Shown here: one piece after another, positions 11,869-23,560 of the stretch
Layout of the letters: each line of letters starts with the position of its first letter
Position numbering within the stretch: the stretch's first letter is position 1
Origin: Charina bottae
Lineage: Eukaryota; Chordata; Lepidosauria; Squamata; Charinaidae
Length of the DNA: 64,000 bases
Reading direction: 5' to 3'
NCBI GenBank assembly: GCA_023362775.1
Contig: JALMGJ010000015.1
Coordinates: 11,233,501 to 11,297,500, forward strand
Notes under the pieces: generated by a model
The model's database searches: none
Told to the model about the DNA's origin: nothing
What the model saw: only the letters and a program-made list of their open reading frames with translations
Translations under genes and position numbers: made by a program

Positions 11869-11938
11869 CAGTCTTTCTCAACCTTGGCAACTTTAACATG
11901 TGTGGACTTCAACTCCCAGAATTCCCCAGCCAGCACAT
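11869..11938 (+). mobile_element. hAT hairpin MITE, half copy
   Basis: Matches the left half of the palindromic element at 51680-51787 (CTTTCTCAACCTTGGCAACT, then the 'TTCAACTCCCAGAATTCC' block). Right end missing. Preceded by a (TTTA)n run at 11847-11866. Confidence 0.75.
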
Positions 11939-12531
11939 TCTACAGTTCTACAGTTTTATTGATCCAAATAATAAGACTGATGTTCTGATAAATTTAGTTT
12001 TTGGCATTATGAAATTGGCTTCAAGAAAATACTATACTCAGTGAATATTAATCATTGCTAAGACCCTAATTTTATTCAGATAACCATGGAAGCATCTAAA
12101 TGTATTTAACACATCTGAGGCTACCCTAGTTTGCAGAGGTTTGCTTGCAAAATATACATTTTCTACTTGGAAAAAATATACATTTTAACCTTTAGATAAA
12201 AATCTGTGTTTTATGTGAATTACTTGGGAAGAACAAAATATAATGCAGCAAAACAAGAGATGGAATGTAGCTGTATAAATAAAATAAAATGTTTGTCTTG
12301 TTTTCTCTAGATATTAATCACTTAGGATTTATTCGCAATACGGCCGCTGTGGAAAGCATTTGCAATCTATCTGAGATGATTTGCAGCCATAGGCTTATAT
12401 TTTAATGTGTCCTACTTACGTTTGATTAAAACTTGCATCTATATTGCTCACCTTGTGAGTAACTGTAGTTACAGGAATATTTGTTAAGGAAGGCAAAGGC
12501 CCTGCTTGGACAAATACAGGTGGCAAATTAA
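11939..12531. other. Non-coding stretch
   Basis: No gene or repeat recognised. Confidence 0.5.
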
Positions 12532-12539
12532 TGGATCAA

Positions 12540-12895
12540 TAGGCTGACCATATGTCCCATTTTTAAAGCATTTTTCAACCGTCATTTTCATAAAAATCTC
12601 AATTTTCTCCCGTTTTTTAAACCCGGCGGGAATGGCACGGAAGGAGGATCTGAGCTGGAGTGCAGACCGGGGGGTGGGCTTTGCAGGCAGGAGCCAACCG
12701 CACAGACCGAGGGCAGGCGCCAATCGTGCGGACCGGGCTTTGCAGGCGGGAGCCAATTGCGCGAACCAGGGGCGGGGTTTGCAGGTGGGAGCCAATCGTG
12801 CAGACCGGGGGGCAGGGACCCCTGTCTTTTTCTTGAATACGGAATATTACATAAGACCCTGTCCCGTTTGGCCATCCTGAAATATGGTCAGTCTA
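12540..12895. mobile_element. hAT-type element with CCAAT/GC-box array (356 bp)
   Basis: Ends TAGGCTGACCATAT and ATATGGTCAGTCTA form inverted repeats; the 8-bp TGGATCAA duplicates at 12532-12539 and 12896-12903. The middle (about 12650-12815) is a minisatellite of 26-39 bp units, each with a 'GGGAGCCAAtC' core: CCAAT at 12720, 12753 and 12792, with a CCAAC variant at 12694, interleaved with GC-box-like GGGGCGGGG. No transposase. Confidence 0.85.
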
Positions 12896-12903
12896 TGGAT
12901 CAA

Positions 12904-15404
12904 TTCTATGTCAAAGAAATATTCCCTTTGAATAGGCTACTGATTTGTAGCACGTTCATAATCAAAGTCTCATTTCGAACACATATCAAGGTGCATGAGC
13001 TCCACTTTGCCATTATGTTATCCCATGTATCTGAGGCTCACATTAACCATATGAAAGCTTTAGTGGGGAATCTGTGTGTTCATGGACATGCTTTTTTTTA
13101 AAAGAATGAGATCCTGGGGAAGACAGTTCATCTGAGGACTGTTTGACTTTCAGGACTTACAGTGTGTATCAACTTTCAGAGATAAATCATATCTCTTGTG
13201 ATTATGAATATATAAGAAATGCAAATTAAATGAAAAGAAAAAGTTGTTGTCTAGTGATTGAAATGTTAGAAGAGTGGTTGCTTCTGGAACATAAAAACTG
13301 TTTCTGTAAAAGTGTCAAGGTAGTAACAGATGTAATTCTTCTCTTAGGAAAATCCTCCATTTTTCCCCCCTTTGGGTTTCGATTGGGGGATCTTAAATCA
13401 TAAAAGCCTATTTAAATTTCTGAATTAAAAATGGTCATCTGAAATACAATGATCTTAACAGCCCATTTGAAAGACACAATTAAATTAACTAGCCAGGGGA
13501 GATTATTTTATACAATTGGCACCACTTCCAAAAAGACCTGGTCCCTTTCCTTACTGACTAATTTGGTTCATATTGACACTGCATGTATGCTTGCAATCAT
13601 TCATGGTGGCTAATCTATAATACCTCCCCTCCAACTTTAACTTCTTTCTCTTTCCTTAGTTTATCTTTGCACCTTGCTTAAGAATTTGAGATTAATTGCT
13701 GTTCTATGATTTTTAGTTTGACTGGTGTTTTTAATCATATCCTATATATAACAAGCAAACAAACAATTAACTGTACCAGTCTCTTTTTCTAAATATTTTT
13801 TTAAAATCAATATATTAAAGCAGTCTTTCTGTCTGTCTCTTTTGTTTAGTAAGATGAGTTATTCATCTTAAAGGGTTAAGCCAAACATTTAAAAAACCAC
13901 AACAACAGTTTGCATTCTCTTTTCCTTTTTTGAAATTAAGCCCTGTAGCAGGAGAAAAATCAGCTGATTTAACTAACCAAAATATTTTCACTTCAACATT
14001 GGATTTTCTTAGCTTCATTTTTATGGTAGAAACATCAAGTTATTACTACTGTAGCTATTCTTATTGCATAACATCCCTTTGTTACATTTTGAGTCATTCA
14101 GCAGGTACGTGGATTAATAGACTTCCATTCCAAAAACACTTAAGATGAATCATATACGTGTTTATTCATTGTCTTAGGCACTTTACATTAGATGTATTCT
14201 GTCATCTTACAACATGTTTTTCTAAGTGTTTCTATGATTGCAATTAGAGTACTACCTAGAGGAAATATATGCATTTAGAAGTTGATTGAGCTTTCTATTA
14301 ATAGTGCTTTTTGGGGATTCAATATTAGATAGCAATGACTCAGAAGCAACTCTAAATGGTATTATAATTGAGCATTAAAGCAAAGGAGGGGAAAATCAAA
14401 CATGATTAACAGACCAAGGACACATTATCTCATGGGGAACATAATAAAGGAAAAAAAAACAATAGAAAACAAGGATGGTCTCCATAAATCATCTTTATTT
14501 AAGTAACAACATAGGATACTGGTTATTAGACTATAAACAGACCCTCATTTTTATATACAATATCCTGTTAAAATTATTGCTGGTTGGATTCTAAACAGCT
14601 TGCCAGAGAAATAGCCTTTTCTATCTTCAAGGTATTCATAAAGGTATGGTGTTTGTTTTAAAGTCCTGACAGAAGGGGGATTGGAGACTATGTGCATGGC
14701 TGTGGAACATCTGTATTTAAAAAGTACTGCTCAGTACATTTGTAAAATGGTTTCAATATTTTACCCAGTCCAAGGATAGTAATTGAGATTTTCTTTCTCC
14801 AAGGTCAGCATGTTCTAACCTTGGAGGGAGAACTCCGGTGTCGAAACCTACTTTCTGGCTACCCCCCAGAGCTGTGGTTGTCTAACTGTGTTGAAATCTG
14901 CTTGTCATTTCTGAAAAGTGTCCTTCCCTGCCCCACCTCCAGTGCTTGATTCCCCCCTCCCAAAAAATCCTTGAGAATTCTTTTGAGATTACATATAAAT
15001 TATAATTTATTTATTTTTAAGATTTCTATACTGCTTCCATCCAATGGACTCCGTTGTTGCAAGTGATTTAGAATGCTACTGCTGGTATTATTCTTTTTGT
15101 TCATTTGTTTGTTTTGGGACATATCTTTCCATCCCTTTGCAGCCTTCCTAATCTAAAATAGCCCCTTAGAAGGAGTTCCCTCATGCCATCTTTCCTTATT
15201 ATTGAGAAGTATTGCAATGGACTATGGTATGATTTGTAGTGTAAGTTTTGATTTGTTAAGGTAAAAAACAAACAGTTGCACTAAGGTTTAAAAATGATTT
15301 TCATTAGTGAAATAGCTTTCCAGGTTGTTTTTACCTGTGCAAAGTATTTGCTGGAAATAATCAGCTAACTACTGCATAATTGTGCTCACTTTCAGTAATT
15401 CCTG
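12904..15404. other. Non-coding AT-rich stretch
   Basis: 2.5 kb without a supported gene, RNA or repeat family. Short open frames show no domain. Confidence 0.55.
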
Positions 15405-15879
15405 GTATTTTTTTTTATTGTGATATTTATACCCCACCTATCCCTTCCCTAATGGAGGACTCTAGGCGGCTTACAACCATACAGTATATACATCAATTAT
15501 ACAATTCACCATTTAACCGCACGTGAGGGGAGGGGGTAAGGGAACCGACTCTTTCAGGTTCTGGACTACAACTCCCAGGATGCCTTGAGCCGGCTGCTGA
15601 CGTCCTGTAGCTGTTGCATCTGGGTCCGTCGTCACTGCCGCCATTCGATCTTCCTCCGATCCTCTCCTCCGGTGGTACTGACTTCCCGACAGGACACCAG
15701 CAAATTAGCCCACTTAAGGTGGTACCCATTTATCTACTTGCAAAGCTTTCGAACTGTTGGGTTGACAGGAGCTGGGACTAGCAACGAGAGCTCACCTCGT
15801 TGCGCGGGGTTCGAACTGCTAACCTTCTGATTGGCAGCTTACAGCTCAGCAGTTTAACCTGCTGAGCCACCGCGTCCCC
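15405..15879 (-). mobile_element. Long tRNA-derived SINE with L2-type tail
   Basis: On the minus strand: tRNA-like head with A box (GGTGGCTCAGCAGGTTAA) and B box (GGTTCGAAC-like, GCAGTTCGAACCCC); a body resembling the Sauria SINE up to about 15713; a GC-rich middle (about 15545-15700) holding an ACTACAACTCCCAGGATGCC block; then an L2-type 3' end (GTAAGCCGCCTAGAGTCC...) and A-rich tail. The tail suggests mobilisation by the L2 LINE rather than BovB. Its head abuts the inverted repeat at 15876. Confidence 0.75.
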
Positions 15880-15945
15880 TTTTAACTATCAATAGTTTAA
15901 TACAAATACAGTAGTTGGTAGGCCTGTGCCTGTGAACAGGCCACA
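15876..15945. repeat. 70-bp perfect inverted repeat, left arm
   Basis: Reverse complement is identical over 70 bp to 16547-16616. The outer four bases are the start of each neighbouring SINE head. A TTAA is at 15882-15885 and, mirrored, at 16607-16610. Confidence 0.95.
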
Positions 15946-16146
15946 TTTTCAATTAGCTTCATCATATTTTTCCTTATTAGGAAAGTGAGAGGAATTACTT
16001 GTAAGGATCTTGAAATAGTACATTAGAAAAGTTTATGAACAGACAGAATATAGGCTATTATTAAAACATGGAGGTTCAACTCAAGGACTTCTCTGAGTTT
16101 TCCAATTATATTGCTATGGATAATATTTCCTGAATATAATTTGAAG

Positions 16147-16147
<1 letters not shown>

Positions 16148-16194
<47 letters not shown>
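16148..16194. repeat. (GT)n microsatellite
   Basis: About 23 dinucleotide units with one interruption, inside the spacer between the inverted arms. Confidence 0.95.
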
Positions 16195-16546
16195 ATAAAT
16201 AAAATATTTAATCAGAAAAAGGAAATTTGTCATGTACAAAGTGAAACTGCTTCTCCATATAACTTCAGGACTGTGAGACATTGTGACTTTAATCTTCCCA
16301 AGATTCAATGTGAACTTTTGTTCCAGAGTGAAAATATTAGCATTCCCTTTGTAAGGGATAAGACAAAGGGTGTTTAGTAAGTTCTACTGTATCTTTAAAT
16401 TTCACCTAGTTATATATGCAGCCATTAGTTGATTTCCCATAGTACTATATGGGAACCATGAAGTTCTGGATTTGATATACAAAATAATTTGAACTGAATT
16501 TGTTCAATGAACTCTGACTCAGTGATTCAGGACACAAACTGAATCT

Positions 16547-16616
16547 TGTGGCCTGTTCACAGGCACAGGCCTACCAACTACTGTATTTGTATTAAACTAT
16601 TGATAGTTAAAAGGGG
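16547..16616. repeat. 70-bp perfect inverted repeat, right arm
   Basis: Mirror of 15876-15945, with a 601-bp spacer between the arms. Confidence 0.95.
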
Positions 16617-17040
16617 CATGGTGGCTCAGCGGGTAAGACACCAGGCTTGTCGGTCAGAAGATCGCAAGTTCGGAGGTTCGAATCACTAGTCCCGCGTGAT
16701 GGAGTGAGCTCCCGCACTAGCCCCAGCTCTTGCCAACCTAGCAATTCAAAAGCATGCAAGTGCAAGTAGATGAATAGGTACCACTTCGGTGGGATGGTAA
16801 CAGCGTTCCGCACGTTTCATGCCAGCCACATGACCGTGGATGCTGGGAAGGACTGAAGGCAAAAGGAGAAGGGGACGGCAGAGGATGAGGTGGATAGTTA
16901 GCATCACCAATGTAATGAACATGAATTTGAGTAAACTCCAGGAGACAGTGGAGGACAGGAAGGCCTGGCGTGCTATGGTCCATGGGGTCATGAAGAGTCG
17001 AACACGACTAAACGACTGAACAAGAACAACAACAACAAAC
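16613..17040 (+). mobile_element. Chimera: Sauria-type SINE head joined to BovB 3' end
   Basis: Bases 16613 to about 16837 match the head and body of the SINE at 39059-39379 (GGTGGCTCAGCGGGTAAG, TAGGTACCACTTC.GTGGGA, GCCACATGACCG). At about 16838 the sequence switches to BovB coding/3' sequence (translation GKRRRGRQRMRW... then KSRTRLND) and ends in (AAC)n. The BovB part is much longer than the usual SINE tail. No target duplication is clear. Confidence 0.8.
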
Positions 17041-17339
17041 TGTTTGGATTTCTGCAGCTCAGAATGGCCATAGCCTGTCTTCATGTAAGTTATCTAGTAG
17101 CTATTACTAGAATCACAAGGAATCCTACTTGTAATTCAACAAAAGAAAGCAACAATTTATACTAGTTTCCATTGATTGTCAAAACATCCTTGACTTTGTC
17201 CAGCTCCCTTTTAACACCATCTAATTTGTTGACAAATTCAAATTCTAGTTTAATTGTGAATCTTTTAACAAAGCGTTCCTTTGGTCAATCCTGAATCTTC
17301 AGACTTTTTTTAAAAAAAAATGCTATATTATGACAGAGG

Positions 17340-17384
<45 letters not shown>

Positions 17385-19254
17385 TAAATATATCCACACA
17401 TTCCATTTCATGTTTGATTTTATATTCCTGTATCATGTTGATTTTTCACTTGTCTGTTAGGCTTCTAACTTCAGCTCAGGCATGGACATCTTTCCTAAAT
17501 CCTCAGCAGTGAGATCAGAAGCAAGGAAGTCATTCAATTATCTGCAATTTCCCTTTCCTCCTTTAGCATATCTAAAGCCCGTTGAACAATTTCCTGGGTT
17601 AGTTCCAGATACCTTTTTTGTTTATTTGTTTGCTATTGTTGTTTGTCTTACTAATCTATGCCAAATACTCCTCAAAGTCCTTTGGAATATTTTACATTCT
17701 TTATGTATGACAGAATATAGCTCTATAAACATACATCAGGTGCTGCATGGTCACTTTAGGGTGGCTTTACCCTTTGGGATTGAGCCTGTACACACTTTGA
17801 GGAACATCTTTGCTTATTATCTATATTCAGTCCCTGCCATGTTTGTCCACAGTCAGTCAATCCCTTGAGAAAAACTGCATTTCCCAACTCTGCTGTAGAG
17901 TAAAGTAAAGAAGAAAGATAATGGTCCAAATACACTAATTCTTGCTGCCTGGCCAATTTATAAGAGGCAGTTATTGGTGGAAACGGTCTGTGTGTGCTTT
18001 TGGTCTTTACAATTTTATTGTCCTTTGGAACTATTTTACCTATTTTTCTCTTAATCTTATTATCACTATAACCCATCTCAGGACCATTCACAGTGAAATA
18101 TGGGAGCTTATATTCAGAATAAGGAAATAATGACTTAAATTGTGAAGCACGCTTGGGCTGGAATGCTCTGTATTATCTGTAGTTGCTATATTGATTGTTA
18201 ACAGCCTTTTCCAACTATTAAATAAAGCATCCTTCTTTTTGCAGAATTAGCTATGCTCTCATTCTTTTATAGATATTTCACTATATTTGCTTTGCTTTGA
18301 TAGTATGTCTGTTTTATTAGCAAGTTTGTAAAAAAAAGTTTGGGGGAGGGAGTCAATTTTATTAACATGAAACTAGCCAGTAAATACTTCTTTTAAAAAA
18401 AGCTACAAACATTTATAGAAGAAAAAGCTACTTATACCTCATTAAAAATCTGTTCCTTGCTTTAGAAACATTGGTAATTGTTCTTAACAGCCACCTAACT
18501 TTGTGGCAAGCATCATAAAGTACTCTTTTATATGGTTTATCTATTTACACCCTGGCACAAAGGCCACGGAATGCTGTTTTCTTTTGGCACTATAACTGGG
18601 ATGGAGCACATTAAATAGAAATACCTATGCAATTAAAAAAAGAAAAAAGAAAATTGGCTGTCCAAGCTAGCTCATTGTTCTCATAAAAAAGTTAAACACC
18701 CAGAGCATGGCTATGTTCTCCAATTTAAGTCACCCTCCACTTTCCAATGTTCAACTCACTGCCCGGAAAATTCCAGTGGTCATTATTGAGAAAATTACTT
18801 TCTCACATCCCCGACTGTCCCTTAGATGGATATGATTTGCATCAGTGGGCCTACAATGGACTTACTACAACAGATAAAGTCATTGATGCCTCTTGCAATA
18901 GGATCATCCATTTTTCTGGTTCTCTTTGTCACCCAGAACATATGTACCTTGCATACAGATGGCTCTTTCTAAACAGCTTGGGTCCAGATAATTTGAGAAA
19001 TTAAAATTGTTCATCAAGGTCTTCCTGTTCACCACCATTAGGAAAAGTGAAGAGATACTGCAGGGGGAATAGCAGAGCTATCCATCCAATTGTTTTCCTG
19101 ACTTGTTGGAGATCAATAACATCTCCAACACCCTGTCTGCCCCGCACCTCCTAAGCTAGTTTGATACCTCAGTAATTGCACTGAATTGACTTCTATTTCC
19201 AGTGAAGTACATTTCTGTAGGTGGACAGAAAGGGGACACCAACTTGCTCATATC
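17041..19254. other. Non-coding stretch with an (AAT)n run
   Basis: Only an (AAT)n microsatellite at 17340-17381 is recognised. Longest frames (e.g. 18747-19004) show no known domain. Confidence 0.55.
17340..17381. repeat. (AAT)n microsatellite
   Basis: Fourteen trinucleotide units. Confidence 0.95.
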
Positions 19255-19508
19255 ATAAACCAGACAGGAAGCATGACAGGATGAGCTAATTCTACCTTAT
19301 TGTAAGGCTACATTAACAGAATCTTGCAAGTCTGAAAGTACAAACCTCCCGTCCTCCGTATTTACCGCCTGAGTAGTTAGGGCAGGTCCTTCCTAAATTT
19401 CTTTCTCTGGCCATTACTCTGTTGTGGACTCCTTTCTCTTTTATCTGATCATTCTCTAGGTGGCATCTCTTCCCCCATCTTCCAAGGTCACCCTCACATT
19501 CCATCATA
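19255..19508 (-). mobile_element. Solo-LTR-like repeat, copy 2
   Basis: About 250 bp, well matched to 19880-20125 in the same orientation. On the minus strand it begins TGATGGAATGTGAGGG and runs through 'CTTGCAAGATTCTGTTA', a degenerate polyadenylation region and 'CCTGTCTGGTTTAT'. Flanks differ between copies, so it is an interspersed repeat. Confidence 0.6.
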
Positions 19509-19689
19509 CTTATTGTGCTGCATTTCCTTTCTGCACTGCTTTATGTACTGTCATAGATTTAGCAGTGATGTGGAGGAAGCTATTATCTGTTGCATCTATT
19601 ATGTACAAAGGACCTCTCATGGAGATCAGATAGACTCCCAGTATGGAATCTTTCTCCTGATAATACAATATTTATTTACTGTGGGCCAT

Positions 19690-19870
19690 GTCTGTGATGG
19701 AACATTAGGGCGACCTTGGAGGACAGAGGGAAGAGATGAGGCCTGGGGAACGATCAGATGAAAGGGAGTCCGCAAGACGGTAACGGTTTAAAGAAGAAAC
19801 TTAGGAAAGACCCGCCCTGAACACTCAAGCAATAAATAGGTTGAGTGGGAGATTTGTTGCCAGTCTTTCC
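19690..19870 (+). mobile_element. Solo-LTR-like repeat, copy 3 (5' part, inverted)
   Basis: Opposite orientation to its neighbours: TGATGGAACATTAGGGCGACC at the start, AAGCAATAAATAGG near 19829, stopping near 'GGGAGATTTG'. Together with 19880-20125 it makes an imperfect inverted repeat. Confidence 0.6.
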
Positions 19871-19879
19871 AGATAAACC

Positions 19880-20125
19880 AGACAGGAAACATGACCAGAT
19901 GAACTAATTCTACTATATTGTAAGGCTACCTTAACAGAATCCTGCAAGTCTGAAAGTTCAAATCTCCCACCCTCCCTATTTATTGCTTGAGTGGTCAGGG
20001 CAGGACATTCCTAAGTTTCTTCTTTAGACCGTTTCCCTCTCTCAGACTCCCTTTCCTTTTATCTGATTGTTCCCTAGGCAGCATCTCCTTCCTCTGTTCT
20101 CTAAGGTCGCCCTCACATTCCATCA
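19880..20125 (-). mobile_element. Solo-LTR-like repeat, copy 4
   Basis: Near-full copy parallel to 19255-19508. The minus-strand order is the same: TGATGGAATG start, AATAAATAGG, CTTGCAGGATTCTGTTAAGG, CCTGTCTGGTTTAT. Confidence 0.6.
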
Positions 20126-21075
20126 CAATGTCTCTGACCATCAGTATATTGGACTATCAAAGGCAGCCAAAGGGAGGCTCAGAAGCATAAAAAAAGTGCC
20201 AGGCTAAAGGGGCAAGTGGAGCCCCATCCCTTTTTATGTGTGTGTAATGCATGTGACACCTGTTACAAAGAGATGGAGCTTCAGTTTCCATTTTGACACT
20301 TGATTACCACCCCTAACTCCCTGTGGAGTCCCCTGGTTGTGATATTTACGAACCTAATCATTTCACAAATGTCAGCAAGTCAAAGTACAGCAAGTCACAT
20401 AAAGCATAAATATAACAAAACCATATTAAAACATTGACACAGTTGTAAAGCCGTTTTCAATCAAAGAGATATGTCTTAACACCTTTCCCAAAATGCCAAA
20501 GCCTGGGTCTTCTGCAAAAGTGCTAAGTGTGTAACTGGTGAAGATATGGGTGCTTATGACATCTTTTGCATTGAAAATATAGAAGGAGAGCTTACACAGA
20601 TTTGTCCCACCCTAGTTGTAGGTCACCCGATTCAGAGATGCTCATCTGGCACCTTCTTAATGATATTTTGGCTTGGGCCATTGAGGATTTTTTTTTTTAT
20701 CCATTGAGGATTTTTGCTATACTACTTTATTTTCTGGGGAAAAGAAATGTATTCACTTTTAAAGCTTGCTTCAGCTCTACAAAAGTCATTCTCTGCCTCT
20801 GAATTATATGGAAGCCTATATGGAGTTACGCATAGTTTGGACATGGTTACCTACTGTATGCTTGCTTTTGTACTAATTGTCGTTTTACTAGAACTGTGTT
20901 CTTAATTTGATTTAACTTGTACGTTGCTTGTTGGGAAATGGATTTTCTTTTATTTATTCCTTCTGAAATTGACTGGAACTTCATGTTTGGTGGAATTGAA
21001 TAGCAACCTAAAGCTACAATCCCTAAAAAATGCCAATTTCAGTACCATGGGACTGATTTTAAATATGTTCTGTTC
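20126..21075. other. Non-coding stretch
   Basis: No gene or repeat recognised. Confidence 0.5.
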
Positions 21076-21083
21076 TACTAGAG

Positions 21084-21618
21084 CAAGGGTCGGAAATGGC
21101 GGCTCGCGAGCCAGATCTGGCTCTTTGGCCCTTTGACTCTGGCTCTCTCTCTCTCTCTGCCGCCCGACATCCGGAAAGCCGGTCTCCGGAAGCAGCAGGC
21201 TTCAGCCCACCTCTCTGCTCTCCTTTGGCGCGCGCTGATTGGTGGAGGCTCAGAAGGAAGAACGCCTCCACCAATCAGCGTCTCTGTTTCTTCTCCAGGA
21301 GAAGAACCCTGGAGAAGAAACAGAGACGCTGATTGGTGGAGGCGTTCTTCCTTCTGAGCTTCCACCAATCAGCGTCTCTGTTTCTTCTCCAGGGTTCTCC
21401 TGGAGAAGAAACAGAGATGCTGATTGGTGAAGGCGTTCTTCCTTCTGAGCTTCCACCAATCAGCGTCTCTGTTTCTTCTCCAGGAAACCCTGCAAACCCC
21501 GCCCCCTTCCACGCGATTGGCCCCCGCCCGCAAACCCCGTCCCCTGGCTCTCGAGCATTTCAAAATGTGCACGAGCATGTCAAAATGGCTCCCGGCATAA
21601 AAAGTTTGCCGACCCCTG
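21084..21618 (-). mobile_element. hAT-type element built of alternating hairpins (535 bp)
   Basis: Perfect 8-bp target duplication TACTAGAG (21076-21083, 21619-21626). Its ends are the reverse complement of the ends of the large element 57277-60268: GGGTCGGAAATGGCGGCTCGCGAGCC at the left corresponds to the other's right end, and the 70-bp right end (CTCGAGCATTTCAAAATG...) to the other's left end. The interior alternates a 55-60 bp unit and its reverse complement, with seven CCAAT/ATTGG sites (21238, 21271, 21332, 21365, 21423, 21456, 21516). No transposase. Confidence 0.92.
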
Positions 21619-21626
21619 TACTAGAG

Positions 21627-22245
21627 GATCATCACTTCATTTCTATTTTCCTTGCAGACATTTCAAGATTTTAAAGTCCTAACGCAGCAGCCATATGTCT
21701 GGTTAGAAACTTGCTTTCTTTTTCATCAGCTCTGTGAGCTGGTCACACACTGCAAAAGAATTTCATGTCTGTTTTGATATCTGATACTTTGACAGGTAAA
21801 TAACTATGGAAGAAAGGATTCCAACTGACCAATTAGTTTTTACTTCTCTCCTCTTGGCTTGATTGAAATACAGAATGAAACCCATTCCTTTGTACTTTCT
21901 GGAATTGTTCAGTTAGCCTTATAAAAGGCTATGCTCTGATTCTCAGGTGGAGAGTTTCTCTCCCACTTCAGTAGGGACAATGCTGGATGGAGAAAAAAAT
22001 GAGAAGAATATTGCCTCAGGACTCCCTGAGCAATGGACACTTGTAATTAGCTCTAATGGGTGAATATACACTTTCAGGCACCTAGAGTGCAAATTATTAC
22101 ATCTACCAAGGTCAGGGACCAGTGCAGTTTTAACCTTCAAATAGTGTGCTTTGCAGAAACCTGATCCATAAACATTTGGAATTCTGTTCCCAAGGTGTTG
22201 AAAAGGGACCCCTCTCCCTTCCAAAGAAGGGAATTGATTCAAAGA
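21627..22245. other. Non-coding stretch
   Basis: Nothing recognised. Confidence 0.5.
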
Positions 22246-22249
22246 ATAG

Positions 22250-22442
22250 AGGAAATAATGAAGTTGCCTTATACAAAGACTTACTGATCAGTATATTAAG
22301 CTCAATATTACAAGTACTTGGCAACTCTTCATTGTTAAGATGTGAACCTTTCCCAGCCAAATCTAATGATCCTGAGGATTGAACTTGGAATCTTTTCCAT
22401 GTAGTACATGCACTGTATAACTGAGCTATCTCCCTTCTGCAA
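22250..22442 (-). mobile_element. Diverged tRNA-derived SINE
   Basis: The minus strand starts with a tRNA-like head: GGGAGATAGCTCAGTTATAC (A box) and AAGTTCAATCC (B box) spaced as in a tRNA. It ends with 'ATACTGATCAGTAAG..TATAAGGCAACTTCA', resembling the tail of a common amniote/reptile tRNA SINE. Too decayed in the middle to type. Confidence 0.65.
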
Positions 22443-23555
22443 GAGACTGCCTGCAATTTCCACCTATTAGTACTAATTGTGCTCTTTGGAACAACAACAA
22501 ACAAAGCTGTACAGCTTTCAGACTCTGCCCAGATATCAAAGGTTAGTTATATCAGCACCCGGCAAATTGATATAAAAAATATGCACCATTTTTTTTACTG
22601 GAAACCAGGCCCTATCCTTTAGATGATACTTACTAGTAGTAGGAGCTATTCTGGAATGCACACTTCATCTCAGGATACAGAATAACCATCAGTTAGGAAG
22701 TTGTGTAGCTTACATTTCACTGAGGATTGGAATAATTGACTTCAAATATTCTTTCCTGCGTGCATCTTATCTTCCCTTCCCTCTCCCTTTTCTTCCCTTC
22801 CCTCTCCCTTTTATATTCCTCTTCCCCATGGTGGGAGGGGGGAGGGAGGAGTCTTAGCCAAATGAAACTATGAACAACTCTTGGGCACCCAGTTCAGCCC
22901 ATTTCCTCTAACAACAATGTTTGCTTGTTGCTGTAGTGAAATCTGACCCTGTAGTGACTAGGAAGAGGAGCCAATTGAGAAAGTAAGAATACCAGGAGTT
23001 ATCTAGGGCATGAAGTTTCTTCTAGAAAAAAAGCACACTGTCAGCAGTTTATATAATGTTGTTATTGTAAATGAATTATTGTTGTTCAATCGAAAGTCCC
23101 AGGTCAGTTTATAAAGTTGTCAAATGCATCTGAATACAGCAAATTTGCTTCTTCTTTTCCAAGACACTGCAGCTGTAGGAGCCAACCTATGATACGGCAA
23201 CCTGTACTGGGGCTTGAAAATATAGAAATGCATGCATAGATTTTTCCTACATTTATGCAGGTATTCAAAGAAATGGGCTGGTGAACATCCTACTCATTTT
23301 CCAAACTAAAAGGCAATTATTATAACGCCTACTTCATTTATATAGGGCTACAAGGCAAACATAATTATAATAAGTGCTACACAACTCCTTTGTTATAAGA
23401 GCTTGATTATTATTGAACTGTATAAACAACAATTTTTCACAAGTCTATGCTACCAACTCCTTCCAGGAAATATTTACTTAGTGGTCCCATTATTATTTTA
23501 CATGTCAAGTAAAGCAAATCAGTCTCAATTCTTAAATTAAAGCATAAGGAAGTAG
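22443..23555. other. Non-coding stretch with a pyrimidine-rich tandem
   Basis: At about 22755-22812 a 22-bp CTTCCCTTCCCTCTCCCTTT unit occurs twice in tandem, next to a purine-rich GGGAGGGGGGAGGGAGG run. Nothing else recognised. Confidence 0.6.
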
Positions 23556-23560
23556 CTGAA

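Noticed and set aside
16616..16700. tRNA gene calls at SINE heads (also 39060, 25970, 22440)
   Set aside because: A and B boxes are those of SINEs; no complete cloverleaf with acceptor stem is present and SINE bodies follow directly.
18747..19004. Frame of 85 codons as a candidate host exon
   Set aside because: No recognisable domain, codon pattern or convincing splice context.
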